A program made the position numbers and the translations under genes. Below the pieces are notes generated by a model that saw only the letters and a list, made by a program, of their open reading frames with translations, did no database searches and was not told where the DNA came from. A DNA stretch of 64,000 nt from JBCCGR01 sp039029195 (GTDB lineage Bacteria > Pseudomonadota > Alphaproteobacteria > Rhizobiales > Rhizobiaceae): positions 1 through 64,000 of the forward strand of contig JBCCGR010000008.1 of the NCBI GenBank assembly GCA_039029195.1. The letters are read 5' to 3'. Shown here piece after piece: positions 53,300 to 61,918 of the stretch (positions are counted from its first letter, which is position 1; each line of letters begins with the position of its first letter).

Positions 53300-53917
53300 A
53301 TGGCCTATCTCGACTACGACAAGCTCGCAGCAACAGCGGCTGAAAAAAGCCCGTTTGAATATCTGATCGTGGAAGAGTTTCTCGATCAGACCATGCTGGA
53401 GCAGGTGCTTGAAGACTATCCCGAAGTTCCCGGTCCAGGCTCCCATCCGCCAAGTGTTCTGAGCATTGAGGGTCATTTCAAAAACCTGATGGAAGAACTT
53501 GATCAGCCACGGTTTCGCGAGCTGATTGAGGAGAAATTTGACGTTGACCTGACTGACAAGCCCACCATGTACACCGTCCGAGGCTTTTGCCGAAAAAAAG
53601 ACGGCAGCATGCACACAGATTCAAAAACCAAAGTGATCACCGTGCTGCTCTACATGAACGAAAAGTGGGATCAGGACGGCGGTCGGTTGCGCATCTTGAA
53701 AAATGGTACTGACCTTGATGATTTCGTCGCGGAAGTTCCGCCGCACGGAGGCACGCTTCTGGTCTTCAAGCGCTCAGACAATTCCTGGCATGGTCACGAG
53801 CCATTCGAAGGCAAGCGTCGCGCAGTTCAGATGAATTGGGTGACTTCCGACGATGTGGTGGAACATGAGCAACGCCGCCACCGCTTTTCAAGCAAGTTGA
53901 AAAAGTGGTTTGGGTAA
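53300..53917 (+). CDS. 2OG-Fe(II) oxygenase family protein
   Basis: This 205-residue protein has the double-stranded beta-helix iron site: His105-x-Asp107 (SMHTDSKTKVITVLLY), a distal His164 or His166 (SWHGHEPFEGKRRAVQMNW) and an Arg (near 173) for 2-oxoglutarate. Its pattern belongs to the prolyl-hydroxylase-like group of bacterial oxygenases. It probably hydroxylates an amino acid, peptide or small molecule. It is convergent with a cyclodeaminase homologue, which itself is followed by a second oxygenase. Confidence 0.85.
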   Translation: MAYLDYDKLAATAAEKSPFEYLIVEEFLDQTMLEQVLEDYPEVPGPGSHPPSVLSIEGHFKNLMEELDQPRFRELIEEKFDVDLTDKPTMYTVRGFCRKKDGSMHTDSKTKVITVLLYMNEKWDQDGGRLRILKNGTDLDDFVAEVPPHGGTLLVFKRSDNSWHGHEPFEGKRRAVQMNWVTSDDVVEHEQRRHRFSSKLKKWFG

Positions 53918-53919
53918 GC

Positions 53920-54864
53920 TCAGGCTGCCTGATTGTTTTCAAACACCTGCTTGATCAGTGCGCTCACCATCAGATCGAGGTGGGCACCACCGCCATTTTT
54001 GAAGACGGTGATTGCATCAGGCCCTGAGCGGCCCATCGTTCCATTGCACAGATCGTATAGATCGCCGCGAATGTGATTCTCGGTGATGATGCCCTGATCA
54101 ATGGGTGTCTGGACCTCACCAATGTGGCCCAGGGTTGTTGAGCGGGAATCAACGAAGAGTTCTGAATTCAGGATGAGGTCGTCATCTGCTTCACGCATAT
54201 CGGGGCGAAATGCCCCGATCAGGTCCACATGGGTGCCCGGCTGCACCCACTCACCACGGAGAACTGGTTCGTTGCTCATGGTGGCGCAGGCGATGATATC
54301 GGCCTCTACCGCCGCCAACCCCAAATCTTCAACGCGTTCGATCTCAAAACCGTCTGGCGTAAACTCGCTGATAAGACGGTCAGCACTCTCCGGATTGCGA
54401 TTGAAAATCCTGAAGCTGGTGATAGAGGGAAAAATCTCGCGATAGGCTGGAAACAAGGTCCGGGCAACGGTGCCCGCGCCAACCACGAGCAGAGTTTTCG
54501 GATTTTCCGACGCAAGCAGCCGTGCACCCAGCACAGAGTCTCCGGCGGTTTTCCACTTGGTCACCAGAATGCCGTCTATCACTGCATCAACGGACCCATC
54601 CTGGCGGTTGAACAGCAGTGTTGCCCCGTGAATGGAGGGCTTTGGTGGATCGAGAGCGCCGTTTTCCGGAAAGACGCTCATGGATTTGAGAGCGACGCCG
54701 ATCTCATCAATCCAAGCTGCACGCGACAACAGGCTGTTTGCGTCTTTGCGCAACAGCAGATCACCGATTTCCGCCTTCGACAGTTTGTGACCAGCTTCCA
54801 GCGCGTCGGCAACCGCAGTCCAGCTCAGCAGATGATCGGCATCGTTGAATGTGATCAGCTGCAT
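53920..54864 (-). CDS. Ornithine cyclodeaminase/mu-crystallin family protein
   Basis: This 314-residue protein has the NAD(P)-binding core of the ornithine cyclodeaminase/ketimine-reductase family: VVGAGTVARTLFPAYR near residue 128, and the substrate side VTKWKTAGDSVLGARLLAS. Later, GTHVDLIGAFRPDMREAD and DSRSTTLGHIGE fit. Known members make proline from ornithine, reduce cyclic imines such as pyrroline-2-carboxylate, or dehydrogenate amino acids. It is 21 bases after a 2OG oxygenase on the same strand, so they act together. A cyclic-imine or hydroxy-amino-acid route is plausible. Confidence 0.85.
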   Translation of the reverse strand: MQLITFNDADHLLSWTAVADALEAGHKLSKAEIGDLLLRKDANSLLSRAAWIDEIGVALKSMSVFPENGALDPPKPSIHGATLLFNRQDGSVDAVIDGILVTKWKTAGDSVLGARLLASENPKTLLVVGAGTVARTLFPAYREIFPSITSFRIFNRNPESADRLISEFTPDGFEIERVEDLGLAAVEADIIACATMSNEPVLRGEWVQPGTHVDLIGAFRPDMREADDDLILNSELFVDSRSTTLGHIGEVQTPIDQGIITENHIRGDLYDLCNGTMGRSGPDAITVFKNGGGAHLDLMVSALIKQVFENNQAA

Positions 54865-54885
54865 GGTGCCAAATGTCCCGTTTGA

Positions 54886-55557
54886 TCAGGCTGCAGGTGA
54901 AACCGTTTGCTGCGGAAACGCGAGCTGCTCACGTGCACGCCACTCATTGGTCACATAGTTGATGATTACCGATTTGCGAACGCCTTTGATTTCGCGCTCC
55001 TCAAAACCATGCCAGGTGTCGTTTGATGGCACAAAGATCATCGACACGTTGGGAGAGAATTCAGAGCGGCCAACATGGGTTTCAGCATCTGAATAGATGT
55101 CCGTTCCCAACTCCTCATGCCCTTCCTCATCAGAAAGGTAGAGGAGCATGGTGAAGGCTTTCACGCCAATATCTGTGTGCGGTTGAAGCCAGAAACCGTT
55201 CGTGTCCTGGCCATATTCAATACGCAGGTAAGTGCCTTCTAGCTTGGTGCCAAAAGTCTGTTCCACGAGTTTGACAACGTCTGGCGACTGCAGCGCCTGC
55301 GCAAGGGCCTCGCAAACAGGATGCTTCTCGCGGTTTTCCACATCAAAATAGTTGCGCGATGCGTTGTGAACTTCGCGCGTGCCGGACACACCACCTAGAT
55401 CGGGTGCAGGAAACGGCAGCTCCCTCAGATCGTCGAGCGCTGCTGCGGGCACGACATTGCGAACCGTCCAGTGCGGGTAAGGCTCAGTTGAAAGTTCAGC
55501 GTTGGAAAAAGCGTTGATGACGCTTTGTTTGACCTCTTCGGTCAGAGAACCTGTCAC
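54886..55557 (-). CDS. 2OG-Fe(II) oxygenase-like protein
   Basis: This 223-residue protein has the same iron site plan as the facing oxygenase: His127-x-Asp129 (QPHTDIGVKAFTMLLYLS), His183 (TWHGFEEREIKGVRKSVIIN) and Arg194 for 2-oxoglutarate. The N-terminal 110 residues are its own, with a YPHWTVRNVVP strand. It is upstream of the cyclodeaminase gene on the same strand. The two oxygenases are related in core but not close copies. The substrate is unknown. Confidence 0.85.
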   Translation of the reverse strand: MTGSLTEEVKQSVINAFSNAELSTEPYPHWTVRNVVPAAALDDLRELPFPAPDLGGVSGTREVHNASRNYFDVENREKHPVCEALAQALQSPDVVKLVEQTFGTKLEGTYLRIEYGQDTNGFWLQPHTDIGVKAFTMLLYLSDEEGHEELGTDIYSDAETHVGRSEFSPNVSMIFVPSNDTWHGFEEREIKGVRKSVIINYVTNEWRAREQLAFPQQTVSPAA

Positions 55558-55822
55558 GGGAGGAAATCCTGCAAAAATTAAAGTTGACTGTGCTTAGCCA
55601 GTTTGCGGGCAACATACAATTAGCCGTTCCCCGTCTTATACCTGATATAATCCTGTTTCACGATTTTGCCACGCGGGAATGTCGGGAAGTCGAGGAAATT
55701 GCACAAATTCGCCTCGGAGATGCCAAGTCTGTGAGTGAAACACCTTCTCCCTTGAAGTGGGTGTGTTCCACTCCTTAATGTGGGGCAACGATCCCTTTTT
55801 CGCGCGGCCCAACGGAGACCAA

Positions 55823-56806
55823 ATGTCCTCATCCGCTTCTGCCAGTCCACGGCATTCCAAAGTTCTGATCATCGGCTCCGGTCCTGCTGGCTACACGGCG
55901 GCCATCTACGCGTCTCGCGCCATGCTGGAACCGACGCTGATTGCCGGATTGCAGCAGGGTGGGCAGCTCACCATCACAACGGACGTTGAAAACTATCCTG
56001 GCTATGCCGATCCTGTTCAAGGGCCATGGATGATGGAGCAGATGCTGGCGCAGGCAAAAAATGTCGGTGCGGATATTGTGAGTGACAATGTGGTCTCGGT
56101 CGATTTGGACGTACGACCGTTCCGCGTGACGGGCGACGGTGGCACTGTTTACACCTGCGATTCCCTTATCATCGCAACCGGTGCCCAGGCCAAATGGCTG
56201 GAGCTCGAATCGGAGCAGAAATACAAGGGATTTGGCGTTTCCGCCTGTGCCACATGCGACGGGTTTTTCTATCGCGGCAAGAATGTCATCGTGGTGGGTG
56301 GCGGCAACACCGCAGTCGAGGAAGCGCTTTATCTTTCCGGCCTTGCGGAGAAGGTCACCGTCATTCACCGACGCGACACGTTTCGTGCTGAGCAAATCCT
56401 GCAACAACGTCTGTTCGCGAAGCCCAATGTGGACATCCTTTGGGACAGCGAATTGGTTGAGGTCACCGGCACTGACGGCCTGATGCCATCAGCGAACGGG
56501 GCGAAAATCAAAAACCGCGTGACGGGTGAAGTGTCCGATATGCCGATCGACGGGATTTTCATCGCCATCGGACATGCCCCGGCGGTTGAATTGTTCGAGG
56601 GCAAGCTGAAGCAAAAACCCAACGGCTATCTGGAGACCGCACCGGATTCCACCGCCACCAATATTCCCGGTGTCTTTGCTGCAGGCGATGTGACGGACGA
56701 TATCTATCGTCAGGCTGTCACTGCTGCCGGCATGGGCTGCATGGCAGCACTTGAAGCAGAAAAGTTCATTGCGGAGCTGGAGCAGGTCAGCGAAGCGGCG
56801 CAATGA
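55823..56806 (+). CDS. trxB: Thioredoxin reductase
   Basis: This 327-residue flavoprotein passes electrons from NADPH to thioredoxin. The start is ATG 55823, after GGAGA. FAD binds at VLIIGSGPAGYTAAIYASRA, the redox pair is CATC in SACATCDGFFYRG, NADPH binds at VVGGGNTAVEEALYLSG, and the closing FAD motif is GVFAAGDVTDDIYRQ. It is followed by the LysR gene of LsrB type, an order known from rhizobia. Confidence 0.96.
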   Translation: MSSSASASPRHSKVLIIGSGPAGYTAAIYASRAMLEPTLIAGLQQGGQLTITTDVENYPGYADPVQGPWMMEQMLAQAKNVGADIVSDNVVSVDLDVRPFRVTGDGGTVYTCDSLIIATGAQAKWLELESEQKYKGFGVSACATCDGFFYRGKNVIVVGGGNTAVEEALYLSGLAEKVTVIHRRDTFRAEQILQQRLFAKPNVDILWDSELVEVTGTDGLMPSANGAKIKNRVTGEVSDMPIDGIFIAIGHAPAVELFEGKLKQKPNGYLETAPDSTATNIPGVFAAGDVTDDIYRQAVTAAGMGCMAALEAEKFIAELEQVSEAAQ

Positions 56807-56929
56807 TCAAACGCGCACTCGGGCGTTGGCCAGACAGACGTTATCGAGGCTAACAGCTTCGCAGATCGCATAACCCGCGCAACATAATGCCGGGCAAAGC
56901 GGATGAGGAAACCGCGAACGCGATGAAGC

Positions 56930-56950
56930 GTTGACCTGACGCCGGTCAAC
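56930..56950. promoter_or_regulatory. Inverted repeat upstream of lsrB
   Basis: GTTGACC-TGACGCC-GGTCAAC has perfect 7-base arms and lies 57 bases before the LysR-type start codon. LysR regulators often bind such palindromes in their own promoter, so this is a candidate autoregulation site. Confidence 0.5.
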
Positions 56951-57006
56951 ATCGAAACTACCACCCGACCAGTCGCCATAAGGCTGGCGGGGATGGAGGG
57001 GACAAT

Positions 57007-57897
57007 ATGGACTGGGACAAGTTGCGCGTGTTTCACGCCGCTGCAGAGGCGGGAAGTTTTACCCATGCAGAGGAAAGCCTCAATCTCAGCCAGTCGGCGA
57101 TCAGCCGTCAGGTCAGCGCACTGGAGCAGGAAGTCGGCGTTCCCCTGTTTCATCGCCACGCGCGCGGGCTGATTCTCACGGAACAGGGTGAGATGCTGTT
57201 CAATACGGCCAATGACGTGATGATGAAGCTGGAGACTGTGCGCTCCCAGCTCACAGATTCTAAGAAACGTCCTTCTGGAGATCTGCGTGTCACAACAACG
57301 GTTGGTCTCGGCTCTGCGTGGCTCTCCATCAGAATGCACGAATTTATTGATCAGTATCCGGGCATTCAGGTTCAACTTATCCTCTCCAATGAGGAACTGG
57401 ATCTCAACATGCGCAAAGCCGACTGTGCGATCAGGCTGCGTCAACCTCAGCAACCCGACCTGATCCAAAGACGGTTGTTTACGGTGCATTTTCACGTGTT
57501 TGCCGCTCCAAGCTATATCAAGCGTTTTGGACGGCCCAAATCCGTCGATGATCTGGACAATCACCGTCTCATCACGTGGGGTGATGGCGCCCCTGCCTAT
57601 CTGAAAGACATGAACTGGCTTAGTGTGGCTGGGCTGCCTGCGGGACGGCATCGAACCCCGGTTTTGTGCATCAATTCCATTTTGGCGATCAAGCGCGCAG
57701 TTCAACGCGGCGCGGGCATTGCGATCCTACCGGACTATTCTGTTGGTGATGCGTCGGGGCTTGTTCCCGTCATGACGGACACCGATGTGCCCAGTTTCGA
57801 TACCTACTTCGCCTATTCAGCGGAGCTGAGGAACTCGGCGCGGCTTAATGCTTTCCGGGATTTCCTTCTCTCGCAAGCGCAAACTTGGTCTTACTGA
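57007..57897 (+). CDS. lsrB: LysR-family regulator, LsrB/VtlR type
   Basis: This 296-residue LysR regulator has an N-terminal helix-turn-helix (FHAAAEAGSFTHAEESL, then LSQSAISRQVSALE) and a C-terminal ligand domain with IKRAVQRGAGIAILPDY. The assignment to LsrB/VtlR comes from context: trxB upstream and a small-RNA locus downstream, as known in Sinorhizobium, Agrobacterium and Brucella, where the protein is redox-responsive and activates AbcR small RNAs. Cys residues near 139 and 221 are candidate redox sensors. Confidence 0.88.
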   Translation: MDWDKLRVFHAAAEAGSFTHAEESLNLSQSAISRQVSALEQEVGVPLFHRHARGLILTEQGEMLFNTANDVMMKLETVRSQLTDSKKRPSGDLRVTTTVGLGSAWLSIRMHEFIDQYPGIQVQLILSNEELDLNMRKADCAIRLRQPQQPDLIQRRLFTVHFHVFAAPSYIKRFGRPKSVDDLDNHRLITWGDGAPAYLKDMNWLSVAGLPAGRHRTPVLCINSILAIKRAVQRGAGIAILPDYSVGDASGLVPVMTDTDVPSFDTYFAYSAELRNSARLNAFRDFLLSQAQTWSY

Positions 57898-58054
57898 ACC
57901 CATTCTTCCCCACGTCTTCCTGATGTTTCAGCCTGTCTTGTGCACGAAACTCGTGCGCGCGGCTGCGTCGCAAACCGCTTCCATTTTCTCATGCGGATCA
58001 AAAAAGGCAACGCGGCTATGCGTTTTCCGCATAGCAGCCTTGCTTCAGCCGATA

Positions 58055-58083
58055 TTGTCTTAACAAAAGGTTTTCACCATATT
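58055..58083 (+). promoter_or_regulatory. Promoter of the first sRNA
   Basis: TTGTCT (58055-58060) and CATATT (58078-58083) have a 17-base spacer. Transcription would begin near 58,090, just ahead of the first hairpin. An upstream site for the LysR regulator is expected but was not identified. Confidence 0.6.
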
Positions 58084-58089
58084 CGGGTC

Positions 58090-58211
58090 AGATGATGAGC
58101 GGGTCGCTCTTTCCTCCCGGCGACCTTGCTGCCATCTGTTCCCTTTTGAACGCAGCCATCCCCTCGGCGCGTTCAACACCTTAAGCCGGGCCTTTGAGCC
58201 CGGTTTTTTTT
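58090..58211 (+). ncRNA. AbcR-like trans-acting small RNA candidate
   Basis: The 120-base RNA has three stems. Hairpin 1 (GGTCGC 58102-58107 with GCGACC 58120-58125) carries TTTCCTCCC in its loop, complementary to ribosome sites. Hairpin 2 (GCTGC/GCAGC with inner GTTC/GAAC, 58128-58156) carries CCTTTT in its loop. The terminator (about 58184-58211) ends in a T run. The size, the anti-Shine-Dalgarno loops, and the place after the LsrB-type gene match AbcR sRNAs, which with Hfq silence transporter mRNAs. It is inferred, not matched by a search. Confidence 0.65.
58184..58211 (+). terminator. Rho-independent terminator of the first sRNA
   Basis: CCGGGC-CTTTGA-GCCCGG, extended by an A/T and a G/T pair, is followed by a run of eight T. 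It is the strongest terminator in this region and defines the RNA 3' end. Confidence 0.9.
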
Positions 58212-58307
58212 GTCCAAATGAAAGTTGCTGTTTCGTCGATTTCAGATCTGCTCAAGGCGGGCAATGCTTGCCATGTGAATTTTCTCACGATGAGCTCGAA
58301 ACGGATG

Positions 58308-58340
58308 AAAATCCTGGCGTGCTAGACCAGCGCGGATTTT
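58308..58340. repeat. Inverted repeat between the two sRNAs
   Basis: AAAATCC (58308-58314) pairs with GGATTTT (58334-58340), with CTGG/CCAG inside. The A run on one side and T run on the other would make a two-way terminator-like structure. No gene is known to end here. Confidence 0.5.
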
Positions 58341-58827
58341 ACCCTTGTTTTTCAGCTTCTTATGCGAGGTTCGATTGCAACCAGAAACAACGCAGCCATA
58401 ACTCTGTTGCGAAATTACAATAACTTTTACGTAAAGGTCAAAAAACTTGAAATCGCCCCCTTTAAATTGAATTCGGTCTGCATTATGTCCCCGCCGTTCG
58501 CAGGAACAATGGCAAACGCTCCAACGGCCAAGTTGGTGGAAAATAAACACAGCACTTGCCAGACAATACTGCGAATATGACGCAAATGAAGCGGTGCTGA
58601 GAGCAACGCTCATTCGTCAACTCAGTTTCAGATTACTGGAATAGCCGGCGTGTTTTCTGTTGATTGCAGAAAACAAACGCGTTCGGGGCGTGCGCGTCGC
58701 CGGCCAGGGTCTGGTGTGGTAGTTTGTTCTTGGGCTTTGCCTGTCGGAATTTCCGGATCGAACAATGGGGCGTGCCATGCCAGACCGCCGCTGATCTGAA
58801 CGGATTGAAAACTCGAAATGCCGTGGT

Positions 58828-58946
58828 GTCCGACGATCCCTCCTCCTTCACCGTCGGGCGCATTGGCGCTGGGGCGCGCCATCGGCAGGGTGTCCAAGTG
58901 GGGCACCATGAGCCGGAACCACGTAACTGGTTCCGGCTCTATTTTT
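58828..58946 (+). ncRNA. Second small RNA candidate with anti-Shine-Dalgarno loop
   Basis: Four stems are packed into 119 bases: GTCCGACG/CGTCGGGC (58828-58859) with CCCTCCTCC in its loop; TGGCGC/GCGCCA (58864-58881); GGTGTCC/GGGCACC (58889-58907); and a 10-pair terminator. The pyrimidine loop is complementary to GGAGG-type ribosome sites. The style resembles rhizobial sRNAs such as the alpha-r14 family. The promoter is unclear, so the 5' end is an estimate. Confidence 0.5.
58911..58946 (+). terminator. Rho-independent terminator of the second sRNA
   Basis: AGCCGGAACC (58911-58920) and GGTTCCGGCT (58929-58938) form a perfect 10-pair stem, followed by CTATTTTT. The T run is only on the plus strand, so it ends a rightward RNA and not the msrP message. 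Confidence 0.88.
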
Positions 58947-58970
58947 GAGTAGATCCAGTCAAAGGGTCGC

Positions 58971-59936
58971 TCAGTAGTAGATGTTCTGGCCTTCCAATCC
59001 GGTATAGAGGTGCGCTACCTGCTCGCCATAGCCGTTGAAGATACGGGTCGGCACGCGCTCACCGGTGTGGATCAAACGCTCTGTTTTCTGGCTCCAGCGA
59101 CGGTGATCCACTTCGGGATTGACGTTGGCCCAAAAGCCATATTCCTTCGGCCCGAGCTTTTCCCAGAAGCTGACCGGGCGCTCTTCGCTGAAGGTCACCT
59201 TCACAATCGACTTGATGGATTTGAAGCCGTATTTCCAAGGCAGTGCCAACCGGATCGGAGCGCCCATCTGCTTCGGTAGCGGTTTGCCATATACGCCCGT
59301 CACCATGAAGGCGAGGTCGTTGGTGGCTTCTGCCATGCTCACACCTTCCGAGTAGGCCCAAGGGTACCAGGTCTGTTTCTGACCCGACGCAATTTCGGGA
59401 TTCAGGAATGTTTCCATGCGAACGTATTTTGCAGAGGAAAGTGGTTTGGCGAACTTGACCAGTTCTGCCATTGGGAAGCCCGTCCAAGGAACGGTCATTG
59501 CCCAGGCCTCAACACAGCGAAAGCGGTAGAGCCGCTCTTCGAGTGACATTTTGCGGACCAGATCTTCAAAGCCAATCGTGAATGGCTTTTCAATTGCGCC
59601 GTCAAACTGAATATCCCAAGGGTCGGTGGGCAGCGCCTGCGCGAGCCGCGAAATCTGTTTGTGCCCACCAAACTCGTAGAAATTGTTGTATGTGGTCGCG
59701 GTGGCTTCCGGTGTCAGATCACGAGAAACCCGGTAGGCAAGATTGCGGGTCGCTGGATAGAGATCGGCCGTGGCTTCCGTTGCAAATGCGGGAAGCGAGG
59801 ACATCGACATTCCACCTGCTGCCGAGGCAAGACCCAGACCAGCCGCTTTGATGATGCTGCGGCGATTGATGAAGGCCTCTTCTGGTGTGGCTGCACTTTC
59901 CGGCAGCTCCCAGGCACGGTGTGGTTTGATGAACAT
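58971..59936 (-). CDS. msrP: Protein-methionine-sulfoxide reductase catalytic subunit MsrP
   Basis: This 321-residue molybdoenzyme repairs oxidised methionine in periplasmic proteins. The Tat signal is NRRSIIKAAGLGLASAAGG around residue 25, so it is exported folded. Cys141 in RFRCVEAWAM is the molybdenum ligand. WTGFPMAELV and QKTWYPWAYSEGVSMAEA fit the family. The usual membrane partner MsrQ is not encoded at either side. It reads towards the sRNA region. Confidence 0.92.
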   Translation of the reverse strand: MFIKPHRAWELPESAATPEEAFINRRSIIKAAGLGLASAAGGMSMSSLPAFATEATADLYPATRNLAYRVSRDLTPEATATTYNNFYEFGGHKQISRLAQALPTDPWDIQFDGAIEKPFTIGFEDLVRKMSLEERLYRFRCVEAWAMTVPWTGFPMAELVKFAKPLSSAKYVRMETFLNPEIASGQKQTWYPWAYSEGVSMAEATNDLAFMVTGVYGKPLPKQMGAPIRLALPWKYGFKSIKSIVKVTFSEERPVSFWEKLGPKEYGFWANVNPEVDHRRWSQKTERLIHTGERVPTRIFNGYGEQVAHLYTGLEGQNIYY

Positions 59937-60039
59937 CGGCTTTCCCCCGGAAAATTTTCCGCAGATTCTATCCGATCTGCGTTAAGCCGAAAACCAACAT
60001 CACCTCACAATCATGTCATGGTGAGTGGCGCTTGAAATC

Positions 60040-60067
60040 AAAAAGCCCGACACGAATGTGCCGGGCT
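60040..60067 (-). terminator. Terminator of the aminotransferase gene
   Basis: On the minus strand AGCCCGGCA pairs with TGTCGGGCT (9 pairs, one G-U), followed by a T run, 38 bases beyond the stop codon. It is a typical Rho-independent terminator. Confidence 0.85.
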
Positions 60068-60104
60068 GATTGCTGTTCAGATTGTCCGATTAAGTCTGCA
60101 GCGG

Positions 60105-61313
60105 TTATGCGTCCCGCAGACTTGCACAGAAGCGCTGGATGCGCTCGCAAGCTGTGGTCAGCGCCTCCGTCGAGGTCGCGTAGGAGATGCGGAAGTTTGG
60201 TCCAAGGCCAAAGGCCGATCCGTGCACGACCGCAACGCCTTCCTGCTCCAGCAAAGCGGAAACGAAATCCTCATCGGTTTCAATCACCTTGCCGGACTCG
60301 GTAACCTTGCCGATTGTCCCGGCACAGGATGGATAGACATAAAACGCGCCTTCCGGGGTTGGGCAATCGAGCCCGTTGGCCTGATTGAGCATGGAAACTA
60401 CCAGGTCCCGCCGCTCCTGAAACACGTCGCGACGCTCATTGATGAAGTCCTGCGTGCCGTTCAATGCCTCAACCGCAGCCCACTGAGCTATCGAGCAGGT
60501 GCCTGATGTCTGCTGACCCTGAATCATATCCATGGCCTTGATGAGGCTCGCTGGCCCACCCGCATAGCCGATGCGCCATCCTGTCATGGCATAGGCTTTT
60601 GAGACACCGTTCATGGTTAGCGTGCGGTCATAGAGTTCCGGCTCGACTTGAGCAGGCGAAAAGAACTCGAAGTCGCCATAGACCAGGTGCTCATACATAT
60701 CATCCGTCAGGATCCAGACCTGCGGATGACGAAGCAGCACGTCCGTCAATGCCTTCAGCTCATCTTTGGTGTAGGCGGCACCAGTGGGGTTGGATGGCGA
60801 ATTGAAGATGAACCATTTGGTCCGATCGGTGATCGCAGCCTCCAGCGCCTGAGGCGTCAGCTTGAAATTGGTCTCAATGCCCGCTTCGACGAAGACTGAA
60901 TTGCCACCACAGATCGCCACCATTTCCGGGTAGCTCACCCAATAGGGTGCAGGAATGACGACCTCATCACCCGGGTTCAGCGTGGCCATAAAAGCGTTGA
61001 ACAGGATCTGTTTGCCACCCGTGCCAACGATGATCTGACTGGGATCATAATCAAGATCATTCTCCCGCTTGAACTTGGCAGAGATGGCTTCTCGCAGTTC
61101 GATAATGCCTGCAACAGCTGTGTACTTGGTTTCACCACGATCAATGGCAGCCTTGGCCGCGTCCTTGATGTTGTCCGGCGTGTCGAAATCAGGTTCACCC
61201 GCTCCCAGCCCAATCACATCGACACCCTGAGCTTTCAGTTCACGTGCTTTCTGGCTGACAGCGATGGTCGCAGAAGGCTTTACGCGCGAAAGGGCATTGG
61301 CAAGGAAGGCCAT
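60105..61313 (-). CDS. aatA: Pyridoxal-phosphate aspartate aminotransferase
   Basis: This 402-residue class I aminotransferase starts at ATG 61313 after a GGAG site. The N-terminal part is SRVKPSATIAVSQKARELKA, then DVIGLGAGEPDFDTP. The cofactor Lys is in GVSKAYAMTGWRIGYAGG (near 238), with NSPSNPTGA and TDDMYEHLVY completing the site. This subgroup (1-beta) interconverts aspartate/oxaloacetate and often prephenate or arogenate. It stands alone with its own terminator. Confidence 0.93.
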   Translation of the reverse strand: MAFLANALSRVKPSATIAVSQKARELKAQGVDVIGLGAGEPDFDTPDNIKDAAKAAIDRGETKYTAVAGIIELREAISAKFKRENDLDYDPSQIIVGTGGKQILFNAFMATLNPGDEVVIPAPYWVSYPEMVAICGGNSVFVEAGIETNFKLTPQALEAAITDRTKWFIFNSPSNPTGAAYTKDELKALTDVLLRHPQVWILTDDMYEHLVYGDFEFFSPAQVEPELYDRTLTMNGVSKAYAMTGWRIGYAGGPASLIKAMDMIQGQQTSGTCSIAQWAAVEALNGTQDFINERRDVFQERRDLVVSMLNQANGLDCPTPEGAFYVYPSCAGTIGKVTESGKVIETDEDFVSALLEQEGVAVVHGSAFGLGPNFRISYATSTEALTTACERIQRFCASLRDA

Positions 61314-61597
61314 TTTGAACTCCGTTGATTGTCTCATGGTGTTTTGGGGCAGTTTTTCGTGCCCATAAAAGCGCGCGGACCCTAAGACCAGACACGAAAA
61401 AGTGCAAGGTTTCACCACCGTTCAATTGGTTGATAATCCTCCACCAACCGGCGAGGAATTGCTCTCCAACCGCCTCTCGAACCGATCACGGAGTGTTTCG
61501 AGCTGACACAATGTTGACACGAGATTGGCCCTGCACGGTCAAAATGCCGACGAATGATCGTCCAGATCACCTGATTAGAAGAGCACTGGACGTGAAA

Positions 61598-61918
61598 ATG
61601 GATCGGAAAAACAACGTGCTGGAAACCTACTCGCTCAATTCCCGGATTGCTGTTCAGACCAATCGGCGCGAACGTTGCCGGTTCACGTTGGCCATTGTCC
61701 TTGTCACGGTTGCGATGATCTTCACGACCGGATTTGGCATGGTCGGCATGGCATTCGCCGCTCCGCTCGCCAACCACCAGGCCAGCACCGCACACGACAT
61801 GATTGTTGTCGGCGTGTTCCTGATTGCTGCAATCAGCATGCTCTATTCCACACTCGGGTTGTGGGCTCGATTTGGCCGAATAATCGATCCCGCATCTGCG
61901 CAACGCTCTCTGTCCTAG
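61598..61918 (+). CDS. Small inner-membrane protein
   Basis: This 106-residue protein with two membrane helices (residues 28-53 and 66-87) begins at ATG 61598; a GTG two codons earlier is possible. The N-terminus is polar with Arg and would be cytoplasmic. No domain was recognised. It is divergent from the aminotransferase and upstream of the dehydrogenase gene. The function is unknown. Confidence 0.6.
   Translation: MDRKNNVLETYSLNSRIAVQTNRRERCRFTLAIVLVTVAMIFTTGFGMVGMAFAAPLANHQASTAHDMIVVGVFLIAAISMLYSTLGLWARFGRIIDPASAQRSLS

Larger units (their letters stand above)
57898..58970. other. Long intergenic region with two small-RNA candidates
   Basis: This 1.07 kb stretch between lsrB and msrP has no credible protein gene. 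It contains, left to right, an sRNA with promoter and terminator (58055-58211), an AT-rich region with inverted repeat 58308-58340 and TTTACGTAAA near 58430, and a second sRNA with a strong terminator (58828-58946). Small open frames overlapping these do not look like genes. Confidence 0.6.

Noticed and set aside
58242..58948. Small open frames on both strands between lsrB and msrP
   Set aside because: Their protein sequences look random, start codons are poor and they overlap the structured RNA and terminators.
61412..61903. A leftward frame antisense to the small membrane protein
   Set aside because: The sequence is rich in His, Arg and Cys without pattern, as expected for an antisense shadow.
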